Below the pieces are notes generated by a model, which saw only the letters and a program-made list of their open reading frames with translations, had not been told where the DNA came from and did no database searches. Positions 1 to 7,348 of a stretch of 26,194 nucleotides of DNA are shown here, in pieces. The stretch is from DATHNF01 sp035486285 (lineage in GTDB: Bacteria > Patescibacteriota > Saccharimonadia > Saccharimonadales > UBA4665), in the NCBI GenBank assembly GCA_035486285.1, contig DATHNF010000011.1:1-26194 (forward strand), given 5' to 3'. Each line of letters begins with the position of its first letter. The stretch's first letter is position 1. The position numbers were made by a program, and so were the translations under genes.

Positions 1-1
1 C

Positions 2-1879
2 GGAATACCTGATGATGTGGACTCCTGCCCTGGAGCAGTGAATAGTGGACAGGATGTTGATCGGGATGGCGTTGATGATGCCTGTGATGACTTGATCGGC
101 TTACCGGTTGGTGGAAATGACGGCATGGGGGCAGATTCGCAGACAACTATTGATACCGGAAATCCAATCGCAGGTTCCGATACAGGGTCCAGTGAGCCTG
201 GCCAGACGGGCGACCCTTCGGTTGTAGATCCGTTATATCCAAATAATGCAGTCGACCAGTCGCCGTCAGAACCATTAGGTCCCGCCGCTTCATCATTGTT
301 AAACGCTGCGACTACTTTGCCACCAACTCAAGGTAGCGTCATCGCCACTTTTATAACCGCCAGCAATCATAGTCGAAGGGGTACGACGCTTCTCAGACAA
401 ATAGGCGTTGTTAACACGACGGCCATATTAGGTGGCCAGACAGCCCGCCCGACTAAAGCCATTACTAGGGCAGGGGCGCCATTAGCTAACACTCTCCTGG
501 GGGACGGCCCAAATCATCGAGCTACCCCAAGTGTTATAAGATGGCTGCCATGGGCTGGTTTATTTGTTATCCTACTCTGCTTGTTTCTAGCACTCGCCGG
601 GATAGCGAGTCGGCGGGATAAAAAGTTGTCAGGTAGGGCAGGCAGCCGTATTCACGACCAAGGTTGTAAGAGTAAAGTTTTTACATGGACTGACACTTTG
701 CTCTACAATAGGCTTATGGTATGGCTGAGAAAGGGGATTGTACTTTTATTATCACTAGTGCTACTGGTCAGTTTACTGGGCGCGGCATTCGCTACCAGCG
801 CCACAATCTCTCTCAGTCATCCAGCGAAAATTGAAGCCTGGCTTAACCAAGGCAACTTCTACAATAACGTCGTAACAAATGTGCTGCATAACGCCCAGCA
901 TTCTGCCAGTGATGATCTCGGCGCAGGCAGGGTGTCATTAAATGACCCGTCTGTCGAGCGAGCCGTTACATCAGTCTTTTCACCTCAGTTACTACAGCAG
1001 TACACCAACACTATTTTGAACAGTAACTACGCTTGGTTGGAGGGCAAGACTGCCAATCCGCAGTTCACAATTGATCTCACATCAGCCAAACAAAAACTGG
1101 CGCAGCAGGTGGGACAACTTGTTGAAACCCGCGTAGCCAGCCTACCGGCTTGTTCGGCTGCGCAGCTAACGCAGCTGCAAACAACGCTGGACACCGACCC
1201 ATTATCTATACCATGCGCTTTACCCACCCTGAGTCCTCAGATTGCAGGCACGCAAGCTGCCGCCCAAATCACCGGCAGCAGCAATTTCCTTAATAACCCG
1301 ATTATTACCGCTGACGCGCTGAACCCCAATGGCAACAATCAGGGTAAGCCATACTATCAAAAGTTCTCGGCAGCACCAAAATTATACAAATGGAGCCAGA
1401 GACTGCCTTGGATCTTCGGTGCTTTGGCGCTATTGAGCCTGCTCGGTATTGTGTTCATAGCACCCAGAAAACGGCGGGGCGTCAGACGGGTTGGTATTAT
1501 TCTGTTGCTAGCTGGCATTATTCTAATGATCGTGAAGTTCTTGAGTGATAGCCTCTTTAACCACTTCGAGAAGCGCCTTTTTGCCAACTCCAGCATCGGC
1601 CAACTCCAGCAATCACTAACTGACGTCTTGCACCGGGCGGAGATCCAACTGGTAAAAGTTGATCTATGGTTCGGTGTCGCCTTCTTGGTCTTAGCAGTAC
1701 TGCTCTTCGCGCTCCTCTGGTTCACCCGCCACAAAGACAATCGTCCAAAGCCCGTTTCACTAGATAACTTTGGCGAGGGTGGAGGCACATCGGCAGCATC
1801 TCAAGATATTGCGCCAACACCGACTCTACCCGCCCTCAGGCCACGGCCAAACCCTAAGCCTCCTCGTTTGATACAGTAA
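2..1879 (+). CDS. Membrane protein with TSP3-like calcium motif, 5' end missing, possible fusion of two genes
   Basis: The frame is open from the left edge (GGA ATA CCT...), so the true start lies outside; residues here count from the GTG at 17. Residues 13-24 (DVDRDGVDDACD) fit a thrombospondin type-3 calcium-binding repeat. A Ser/Thr/Pro/Gly-rich linker follows, then a membrane segment (about 177-197) ending in RRDKK. After about 35 unremarkable residues a second module begins at Met234 with a signal-anchor-like segment (239-262), a roughly 200-residue non-cytoplasmic region with two cysteines (379, 400), and three more membrane segments (about 463-483, 490-508, 550-570), ending in a Pro-rich tail. 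The two halves look like separate proteins, and a promoter-like sequence sits just before Met234 (ATG at 716). I do not recognise a family for the second half. An envelope or surface role is inferred. Confidence is high for coding, low for function. Confidence 0.75.
   Translation, partial: GIPDDVDSCPGAVNSGQDVDRDGVDDACDDLIGLPVGGNDGMGADSQTTIDTGNPIAGSDTGSSEPGQTGDPSVVDPLYPNNAVDQSPSEPLGPAASSLLNAATTLPPTQGSVIATFITASNHSRRGTTLLRQIGVVNTTAILGGQTARPTKAITRAGAPLANTLLGDGPNHRATPSVIRWLPWAGLFVILLCLFLALAGIASRRDKKLSGRAGSRIHDQGCKSKVFTWTDTLLYNRLMVWLRKGIVLLLSLVLLVSLLGAAFATSATISLSHPAKIEAWLNQGNFYNNVVTNVLHNAQHSASDDLGAGRVSLNDPSVERAVTSVFSPQLLQQYTNTILNSNYAWLEGKTANPQFTIDLTSAKQKLAQQVGQLVETRVASLPACSAAQLTQLQTTLDTDPLSIPCALPTLSPQIAGTQAAAQITGSSNFLNNPIITADALNPNGNNQGKPYYQKFSAAPKLYKWSQRLPWIFGALALLSLLGIVFIAPRKRRGVRRVGIILLLAGIILMIVKFLSDSLFNHFEKRLFANSSIGQLQQSLTDVLHRAEIQLVKVDLWFGVAFLVLAVLLFALLWFTRHKDNRPKPVSLDNFGEGGGTSAASQDIAPTPTLPALRPRPNPKPPRLIQ
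680..709 (+). promoter_or_regulatory. Internal promoter predicting a leaderless mRNA from the ATG at 716
   Basis: TTTACA (680-685), an 18-base spacer and TACAAT (704-709) are followed by six bases and then ATG at 716, so transcription would start at or next to the start codon. The -10 to ATG segment matches the one before the minus-strand gene starting at 13850 at 14 of 15 positions. No Shine-Dalgarno sequence is visible before 716. Confidence 0.45.
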
Positions 1880-1926
1880 TAAACCTTGGTGTAGTTGTCT
1901 GATTCGGCAGACTTTGGCAAGCATGG

Positions 1927-1954
1927 CCTGTTTCGATCTACGAACAAATGGCGG
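1927..1954 (+). repeat. Left copy of 28-bp direct repeat (candidate attachment site)
   Basis: The segment begins CCTGTTTCGATCTA and ends GAACAAATGGCGG. It matches 4779-4806 at 27 of 28 positions, with one C/T difference. The right copy overlaps the 3' end of tRNA-Ser, which is the usual position of an attachment core. Confidence 0.65.
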
Positions 1955-2037
1955 GGCTAACGGGCCGACTGTCGAAACATGCCCCTGCCTGGGAACGCAT
2001 CGTGGCGCTGCACCGCGAGCGGTTCGAGTCCTCCTAG
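1955..2037 (+). pseudogene. Possible detached C-terminal codons of the element's serine recombinase
   Basis: In the frame set by the repeat (CCT GTT TCG ...), a short open stretch runs out of the left repeat and ends at TAG 2035-2037, encoding about 29 residues from the ATG inside the repeat, ending HRERFESS. Codons are GC-rich at third positions, as in the recombinase fragment at 4515-4806. Both repeat copies are read in the same frame, so joining right interior, core and left interior would give one continuous recombinase reading frame. No start signal of its own is visible. Confidence 0.35.
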
Positions 2038-2309
2038 ACGCGCTTGGTAGGACAGCTTTCAAACCCCTTCGTCAAGCTTGAAGGCGATTCTCGCCGCTCA
2101 GGATTAGGCTACCGAGCCGGCCGCGACAGATGCGAACTGCGTGCACCCCTGACCAACGCTTCGCTGCGCCCTCGCGGGACACCAACGCATGGCTCGGGGC
2201 CACCGTGATTCGCTAGACCTTCGATGTACGAACCTTTCATTCGCATCTCCATGCCGGTTTATCCCGGCGCTTTCCACAAGCGGCATTGAGCGCAGCGCGG
2301 GTCGAGCGT
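2038..2309. other. GC-rich stretch without recognisable gene
   Basis: About 270 bases inside the element. Short open frames exist on both strands, but none has a convincing start, composition or recognisable motif. It is probably eroded coding DNA. Confidence 0.4.
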
Positions 2310-2666
2310 CTATCTCCGTGCGTACACTGAGCCCGACCGCGCTCCCCCCGCGCCATCAGTTCCCAGGAGATGGTTTCGTTCTGCTGATCCGCTCAAGGCG
2401 CATTTGGAGCAAGGACTTCTGATGGCCGGATGTTCGATGATCCTCAGCGCGTTTGCCCTTGAACAGGGTGATCCCTCCGCCGTCGGCACTATCTCATCCG
2501 TGGTTTCGCCTTGAAGAGCAAGGCGGGCGAGGTCAGTCGGAGTCATGCTGTTGAACGCTGCCAGCTCCTTGACGATAGGTGGCACGTTATCGTGGGCACT
2601 GCGCCCATTGCCATTGATGACCCCCCCTTGCGGTTCCTCGTGAGGAGTCCGTTCCTCAGCAGCCAT
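2310..2666 (-). CDS. Hypothetical protein, possibly degraded
   Basis: The open frame of 118 codons starts at ATG 2666, preceded by GGGGGAAG about seven bases upstream; the longer frame to 2699 has no better signal. The first half is acidic and Gln/Gly-rich, followed by a short helix-like stretch (PTDLARLALQGETTDEI, residues roughly 42-58). The second half is Ser/Arg/Gly-rich and resembles out-of-frame translation of GC-rich DNA, so the original stop may have been lost. It lies downstream of the membrane-protein remnant on the same strand. I do not recognise a family. Confidence 0.4.
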   Translation of the reverse strand: MAAEERTPHEEPQGGVINGNGRSAHDNVPPIVKELAAFNSMTPTDLARLALQGETTDEIVPTAEGSPCSRANALRIIEHPAIRSPCSKCALSGSAERNHLLGTDGAGGARSGSVYARR

Positions 2667-2749
2667 GATGGCTTCCCCCTGTGTACGCGCACGACGCACC
2701 GTTAGTGGTAGTAGGAGACATTCTGACAGATTGATTGAAAAGTTGCAAG

Positions 2750-3475
2750 CTAGCCGAACCCTCTAGCTGATTCGTGGTCCTCGCGCAAGTGCTGTCGCAT
2801 GGCTCGTTGCTCCGGGGGCGTGCGTGAGTTCCAGATTGCGATGCTCAGGATCACCAGCATAAGTACCGCAAGGCCTGTGAGGCCGATGAGAAGCGGTTGG
2901 GTCGCCTTCGTCGCTGTGCAGACTTGTTCCGTGTTTTTCGCGGTTGTCTCGCACTTCCCTCCTGTGAGCACCACGGCGATCGCGCCGAAAGCCGCGAAGG
3001 CGTTCCCAAGGGCTAGGAGCCGGACGCCAGAGTGCATGGCGGTCGACATGCCTGGCTCGCGCGGTCGCGCCAAATAGAGAGACACGCCACCAGACACTCC
3101 GAGCAAGAGCGCGACGGTTGCATCGACATGGGACTCGAACGAACCGAGAAATACGACTACGAGCGCGAGTAGCGAGACGGTAAAGCAGGCGTTAATTAGG
3201 GCGCCGCGAAGTACCAGCTCTGACTTCAACCTCAGCGATATGATACCGGCGCCAGACGATGATGGCTCGACGTCCGAGAGGTGTAGGTGCGCACACTGAC
3301 TACTCAGCGTCACTGTGTCTTCGTATGTGCCTGGCGTGTGCCCCGGCGTGGCAGGGGCGAAATGCAGGGCGGAATATCCCACAAGCCTGGCGCGAGTAAG
3401 AAATACTCCTTCCGGTACGTCAACCTCAAGATGAAAGCATTGAGCTAGCCCGATCCCTGGTGCGGGGTGTGTTGG
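2750..3475 (-). pseudogene. N-terminally truncated four-TM membrane protein of actinobacterial type
   Basis: The frame is open from 3475, just after an in-frame TAG, to 2750, but the first usable start is GTG at 3382 (210 codons), in the middle of what looks like a folded domain. The part before the GTG (QCFHLEVDVPEGVFLTRARL) and the part after (HLHLSDVEPSSSGAG) resemble, from memory, the beta-rich segment that precedes the membrane domain in uncharacterised actinobacterial proteins. Four membrane segments follow at about residues 59-80, 87-104, 118-140 and 161-184 counted from the GTG, with two cysteines in the last external loop. The missing N-terminal region suggests a fragment. Function is unknown. 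Confidence 0.55.
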
Positions 3476-3654
3476 CTAGGGGATGGCTAGCTTCCGCTCA
3501 CGGTACTGGGGAAATGTCCACCGTGCGAGATAAGCACGCCAGCCACACGAGCGAACTGGTCAGGCGGAACTGCCACTAATCCTCCGTGCCAGTAATAAAG
3601 GCGGTTGACATTATCTTCCGTCGTGAGAAACTAAGTATGTAACAAGGATTCGAC

Positions 3655-4050
3655 ATGGGGAAAGCAACGGAACTCGATGACTTTTTGGACAAGCGGGTAC
3701 TAACTACAGAAGAAATAGAATGGCGTCATGGCTCCAGGCCCAAGCTGCGGTTGCGGCCAGAAGTCATGGCGCAGGCCATCGCTCCGAACGCACAAGTAAG
3801 CGACGTGCTGGCTCGGCTCGCAGACGCCGACGGTGAGAACAGGACAGCCCTGCATGATCCCGAGTCGGGCATGATGGCCATTGCGGTGCCATTGGAGCTA
3901 TACCTAGAGCTGGTCACTTCATATATCAAGGAACAAAATCTAAGTGAAGGAAAGACTGACGGACGAACAGCGCCAACCGATGCCACTCTTGCGGCATTAG
4001 GCATAGAGCAGGTAGACCCCCAAGCTAGCTGGAGTGGCAAACGTGACTAA
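3655..4050 (+). CDS. Small soluble protein sharing its N-terminus with the convergent neighbour
   Basis: It has 131 codons from ATG 3655. AAGGA lies six bases upstream (3644-3648) and a perfect TTGACA at 3605-3610, though no good -10 follows at normal spacing. Residues 1-21 (MGKATELDDFLDKRVLTTEE and on) match the N-terminus of the convergent gene at 4047-4241 at 16 of 21 positions. The rest is unrelated: a mixed charged region with a short hydrophobic stretch (MMAIAVPLELYLELV, about residues 82-96). There is no signal peptide or membrane segment. The two genes overlap by four bases tail to tail. A conserved short N-terminus with variable C-terminus fits small regulators, antitoxins or secretion-tagged proteins; none can be shown here. 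Confidence 0.65.
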   Translation: MGKATELDDFLDKRVLTTEEIEWRHGSRPKLRLRPEVMAQAIAPNAQVSDVLARLADADGENRTALHDPESGMMAIAVPLELYLELVTSYIKEQNLSEGKTDGRTAPTDATLAALGIEQVDPQASWSGKRD

Positions 4051-4241
4051 TCCCAAGTCTGCTGCGGTGCTTGCAGCACGACGCGCTGAACCTCCGACGC
4101 CCCTCGGCGTGTGACTAGCTGACCATCAGGCGTAGCTTCTACGTCCTGGCCACTCTCGGCTGCCCTTTGCCGCTCTCTAATCTCGGCCGCCGTCAGCGGC
4201 CGCGTGTCCAGAAAGTCATCGAGTGCCGTCGCCTTGCCCAT
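4047..4241 (-). CDS. Small protein with the same N-terminal motif as its convergent neighbour
   Basis: It has 64 codons. The frame is open to 4277, but the start is placed at ATG 4241 because GAGGAGG lies seven bases upstream and because the protein then begins MGKATALDDFLDTRPLTAAE, aligning without offset to the product of 3655-4050. An ATG two codons earlier is too close to the Shine-Dalgarno sequence. The remainder (RERQRAAESGQDVEATPDGQ and on) is charged, hydrophilic and unrelated to the partner's C-terminus. It lies 84 bases downstream of the fragment at 4326-4493 on the same strand. Function is unknown. Confidence 0.6.
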   Translation of the reverse strand: MGKATALDDFLDTRPLTAAEIRERQRAAESGQDVEATPDGQLVTRRGASEVQRVVLQAPQQTWD

Positions 4242-4325
4242 CGCCATACCTCCTCGGTCGAACACTAACTCCTCCATAGTAGCGTCGCCTTCGGTTCGGC
4301 TGAATGGGATAGCGCCGCATCTCGG

Positions 4326-4493
4326 CTACTCCCCGACATCCGGCCTCTGCCCCGCCACCCGCACCAGCACGTCAAGCCCGAGCTGGTAGTTGTCTGGGAA
4401 GCACAGCCGCCCATCGGCATCCACCATCTTGAAGTAGGCGATCGATGAGCAGTCGTAGGTCGGGGCCTTGAGCAACGCCGTGATCTCGGCCAC
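4326..4493 (-). pseudogene. C-terminal fragment of an unrecognised protein
   Basis: The 55-codon stretch from GTG 4493 to TAG 4326 has strongly GC-rich third positions and a protein-like sequence (APTYDCSSIAYFKMVDADGR, then CFPDNYQLGLDVLVRVAG). The frame stays open upstream but there overlaps, antisense, the recombinase fragment, so two truncated genes appear to have been joined near 4500-4515. The only start has a purine-rich sequence directly against it, too close for normal use. Not recognised. Confidence 0.4.
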
Positions 4494-4734
4494 TTCCCCC
4501 GGCTCGGTGTCTACTGCGCGGCTGACAAGCTGACCAAACGCGGCTACAACCAGGCGTTCTTCAAGAAGCTGTTTGTGTTGGCCGAGTGGGACGAGGACCA
4601 GACCGAGATGTCTGCCTGGGTCAGCGGCGCCGAGCTGACCGAGCCCTATGCCCTACTGCTGACCGAGGGTCTATTCGAGGCTGCCGAGGCTGAGGCCCGG
4701 GCCATTGCGGCAGGCGGACAGGCCCCGGCCCCCA

Positions 4735-4778
4735 TAAAAAACAGGGCCAGGAGCGCTGCTGACGAGCGCTCCGCTGGC

Positions 4779-4783
<5 letters not shown>
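4735..4783 (-). terminator. Rho-independent terminator downstream of tRNA-Ser(CGA)
   Basis: ACAGGGCCAG (4741-4750) pairs perfectly with 4774-4783, and GAGCGCT (4751-4757) with 4765-4771, around a 7-base loop with a two-base bulge. On the minus strand the stem is followed by a run of T (4740-4736). The outer arm overlaps the first bases of the right repeat copy. Confidence 0.75.
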
Positions 4784-4890
<107 letters not shown>

Positions 4891-5083
4891 GTAACTGATT
4901 ATTTTAACAGATTGTTCGAGCCCTAGATTTTAGCTATAGAATATGCTAAACTTACCCCTGTTGTATTTCCTCTGCATCAGATACCGCGGGAGGGAAAAGA
5001 GCAGGGCTAGTTCGCCATTAGGCGAGTTCGGATTCACTTCGAAAAGTCCGTTGAGAAAAACCATAGGTTTGTCTCAAGAATAA
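4891..5083. promoter_or_regulatory. Shared upstream region of two divergent tRNA genes
   Basis: About 190 bases without a convincing gene. It must hold both tRNA promoters: TAAAAT near 4902-4907 for the minus strand, and TTGAGA at 5051-5056 without a clear -10 for the plus strand. Two small hairpins (TCGCC-loop-GGCGA near 5010-5024, and CGGA/TCCG arms just after) lie before tRNA-Arg. Their role is unknown. Confidence 0.35.
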
Positions 5084-5160
5084 GCACCCGTAGCTCAGCT
5101 GGATAGAGCGTCGGCTTGCGGAGCCGAAGGTCGTAGGTTCGAATCCTGTCGGGTGTACCA
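5084..5160 (+). tRNA. tRNA-Arg (anticodon GCG)
   Basis: This is a 77-base tRNA with encoded CCA. Acceptor GCACCCG pairs with CGGGTGT, and the D stem is GCTC/GAGC. The anticodon loop TTGCGGA lies between TCGGC and GCCGA, followed by a 5-base variable loop and T loop TTCGAAT. Anticodon positions read GCG, so it decodes CGC (and possibly CGU). Most bacteria use ACG, deaminated to ICG, in this box. Confidence 0.93.
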
Positions 5161-6099
5161 GTTTATTGAATCAGGGTCATTTTGGGCTTGTAAGTTGAGT
5201 TGTTTAAAGGCTTCATAACAGTTAATGAGGCTATAAGACAACTTCTGGTCAAACATCTCAACGTTATAAACCAGTCCTTTTAGGATTTGCTGCTGTTGCA
5301 AGCTATCTGCGGAATTAAACAGTTGGTTGGCACGTTGTCCAAGGTCTAACAAGTGTGAAGCAGTGGTCAGGTACGATTTGTTATAATCCACCAATTTTGA
5401 AAGCTTAGAATTGAGCTTTTGTTGCTTTTCAGTCAGCTCCTCAACTATTTCATCATACAATTCTGCGCTAATACCTTTACCCGTTTTGACTGATTCTAGG
5501 CGTTCATAGGTTAGGGTTTTCAACTGCTCTGTAATACTATCGTGTTCTGCACGGGTATCTTTGACTGCTTTGTTTACAAATTGTTGCTGATTACCGTACT
5601 TTTCTTTAACAACGTCAATTAGCTTCTGTAAGTTTTCATCAGACAATGCAATAGAACGGAGCATTTCTTCAACCTGTGGCATGATAAGTTTTTGGGCAGT
5701 ACTCACGTTCTTACATTCCTTGTATTTAGCTTTGGAGCATTTTAGGTAAACATTATTACGGGCTATGTAAGATGAAATCATACACTTACATTCAGCACAC
5801 CGTACAAATGTATTAAACACAAAAGGCAGACTTTTGTATACGGTGCGACTACTGTGTCTTTCGTCCCGCACTCTTTGGCATTTGTCGTATAAATCTTTTG
5901 TTATCAGCGTTGGGTACTTATGTGGGTATGGTTTACCCATAAAAACCATAGTGCCGCAATAAAATGGATTATTTATGGTGCGTTCTACGTTGGATTTTGA
6001 TACTATTTTGCCTGATTTGCTGCGTAAACCAGCTTCTGTAACTAGTCTAGCGATAGTTTCATTTTGAAAAACAAATTGGATTATTTGACAGGGGAGAAA
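5095..6099 (-). pseudogene. Large serine recombinase lacking its catalytic domain
   Basis: The frame is open from 6099 (just after an in-frame TAA at 6102-6100) to 5095; the first ATG is at 5949 (284 codons). Before that ATG it reads ETIARLVTEAGLRSKSGK and SKSNVERTINNPFYCGTM, the classic recombinase (PF07508-type) domain. Then come the PHKYP.LITK.LYD motif, a zinc ribbon (C51-x2-C54 ... C71 ... C79 from the ATG) and a long coiled coil (about 100-200). The N-terminal resolvase domain with the catalytic serine is missing, so it cannot recombine DNA by itself. The last genuine codons end near 5161; beyond, the frame is antisense tRNA-Arg (YTRQDSNLRPSAPQADAL). It is AT-rich, unlike the recombinase remnant at tRNA-Ser, so the two derive from different elements. 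Confidence 0.8.
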
Positions 6100-6683
6100 T
6101 TACTATTTCTCAATTTAGAGAAGCTATGCAACGAGCAGATACTGAGCAACAAAAGGACGTTGGAGGTCAAGACGACCACAGTCTTTGGGGATCTTTCACC
6201 ACAGATGATTTTGAAAAAGCTATGACTCTTATGAATGAAGTAATTTCGGAAACTCAACAAAATCAGACAATTACGAATCTTGGAAGAGCAGCTAGTCTAT
6301 ATACATTGTTATTAAATGACACTGAAGATAAAAGGGGGCAAAACCTTACAGACAAAGAGTCTATTATAAAAGGGTTTTCTGAAGAAGATATTGAAAGAAT
6401 CCAGGTTGCTCTAGGTGCTATTAAAAGTTACCTTAATCGTCAGTTGATAGTCATTAGGTACGGATTAGGGGAGTCCGAACCCCAGAACTCGACAAGTGTT
6501 GCTAGGCGTTTTAATATATCCATTGAACGAGCTAAACAATTAGAGCGTAGAGGCTTGAAGACTTTGGAAGAAGAATTATTCCCCAAGAAGTAAGATATCT
6601 TTTATACTGAAATAGTTCCAGACCTGTTTTGTCTAAGGACGGTCCTGCAAGCAGGTCATAACTTCCTGGATGCAGGTGTACCA
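5152..6683. mobile_element. Candidate remnant of an element integrated at tRNA-Arg
   Basis: The left limit is the tRNA-Arg 3' end. The last nine bases of the tRNA (GGTGTACCA, 5152-5160) recur in direct orientation at 6675-6683, just past the sigma-like gene. The bracketed DNA is clearly AT-richer than both flanks and contains the truncated recombinase and the sigma-like gene. A nine-base match can occur by chance, so the right limit is only a suggestion. Confidence 0.35.
6126..6593 (+). CDS. Stand-alone sigma-70 region 4 (helix-turn-helix) protein
   Basis: The predicted protein has 155 residues. Residues about 104-150 (RQLIVIRYGLGESEPQ, ... VARRFNISIERAKQLERRGLK) align by eye with region 4 of housekeeping sigma factors, including the RYGL lead-in, the turn and the IRQIE-like recognition helix (here AKQLERR). 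This is the module that binds the -35 element and the RNA polymerase beta flap. Regions 1-3, including the -10 recognition helices of region 2, are absent. The first 100 residues are helical and acidic and not recognised. ATG 6126 has only GAG before it. An upstream ATT at 6105 in the same frame has a better GGGGAG sequence, so the N-terminus may be seven residues longer. The 5' end adjoins the truncated recombinase on the other strand. Confidence 0.75.
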   Translation: MQRADTEQQKDVGGQDDHSLWGSFTTDDFEKAMTLMNEVISETQQNQTITNLGRAASLYTLLLNDTEDKRGQNLTDKESIIKGFSEEDIERIQVALGAIKSYLNRQLIVIRYGLGESEPQNSTSVARRFNISIERAKQLERRGLKTLEEELFPKK

Positions 6684-6688
6684 TTTCA

Positions 6689-6717
6689 TTAACTACTAAT
6701 CAAACTTATGCTATTAT
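6689..6717 (+). promoter_or_regulatory. Promoter of the GNAT-like gene
   Basis: TTAACT (6689-6694), a 17-base spacer ending in TGC, and TATTAT (6712-6717) make an extended -10 promoter about 25 bases before the ATG at 6745. Confidence 0.55.
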
Positions 6718-6744
6718 CTCTTCAGATAGTAAAACAAAAATGTC

Positions 6745-7296
6745 ATGAATATAAATGCGCCGCCGATCGTCAATAGTGTCCCCAATTTAGATACACCCGG
6801 TCTTGAAGAGCCCTTTGAAAGGCTCCAGATAGAGGGGGAGGGTGGAGCTGGAGTTACCTGTAAGCTAGGTTATAACCTCTATACTGACGCGGGTTATGTG
6901 CGAGAGCCAGAGGTTTTTTACATTGATGACGTTGGTGTGCCTGATAGTATGGAAGGTCAAGGCTTGGGTACTAAGGTTGTGGCCCAAGCTATAGATGAAG
7001 CCCAAGAACGGGGGTTCAAGCTCGGCAGAATGGTTTTCATAAACCCGCGCATGGTTAGTGTGACTGAAAAAATTCTTCGTAGCAAACAAATAAAAGACGT
7101 AGCATATATAGCTTTAGCTCCTGGTGGTGAGCTAAAGCCGGAAGTGCCATCAGAGGAAGCACTCACGTCTACGGCACGAATTACGGCAGACCAAGCAATA
7201 GCCTATCTTACAGAGGTTGAAGCTGAACTTGAACTTGCAATACAACAAGATACGGATCCTACGGCTGGCGGAGTTTTGTGCGTATTAGAGCTTTAG
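6745..7296 (+). CDS. GNAT-fold acetyltransferase-like protein
   Basis: The predicted protein has 183 residues. Residues about 57-90 read EVFYIDDVGVPDSMEGQGLG followed by TKVVAQAIDEAQERG. This is the strand, pyrophosphate-binding loop (GQGLGT at 71-76, fitting the Q/RxxGxG/A motif A) and helix of the GNAT acetyl-CoA fold. The N-terminal 40 residues and the acidic C-terminal tail (from about 135) are not recognisable, and the substrate cannot be told. The gene has its own promoter at 6689-6717 and a terminator at 7349-7380, so it is probably monocistronic. The product is soluble, with no signal peptide. The fold assignment is fairly safe; enzymatic activity is inferred. Confidence 0.65.
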   Translation: MNINAPPIVNSVPNLDTPGLEEPFERLQIEGEGGAGVTCKLGYNLYTDAGYVREPEVFYIDDVGVPDSMEGQGLGTKVVAQAIDEAQERGFKLGRMVFINPRMVSVTEKILRSKQIKDVAYIALAPGGELKPEVPSEEALTSTARITADQAIAYLTEVEAELELAIQQDTDPTAGGVLCVLEL

Positions 7297-7348
7297 CAAC
7301 CCCCGGGTTCTCACTTCCTTCAGCTCGACATATTGTTTGCATGTACCA

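Noticed and set aside
1027..1788. Two minus-strand open frames of 66 and 143 codons
   Set aside because: They are antisense to the membrane protein, have no ribosome binding site and no recognisable sequence.
1955..2045. Partial tRNA suggested by GGTTCGAGTCC near 2020
   Set aside because: The flanking bases do not form a T stem or acceptor stem, and the stretch reads better as the C-terminal codons of a protein.
3605..3654. Full promoter for the gene at 3655 from the perfect TTGACA
   Set aside because: No acceptable -10 hexamer lies 16-19 bases downstream; only the Shine-Dalgarno sequence is used as start evidence.
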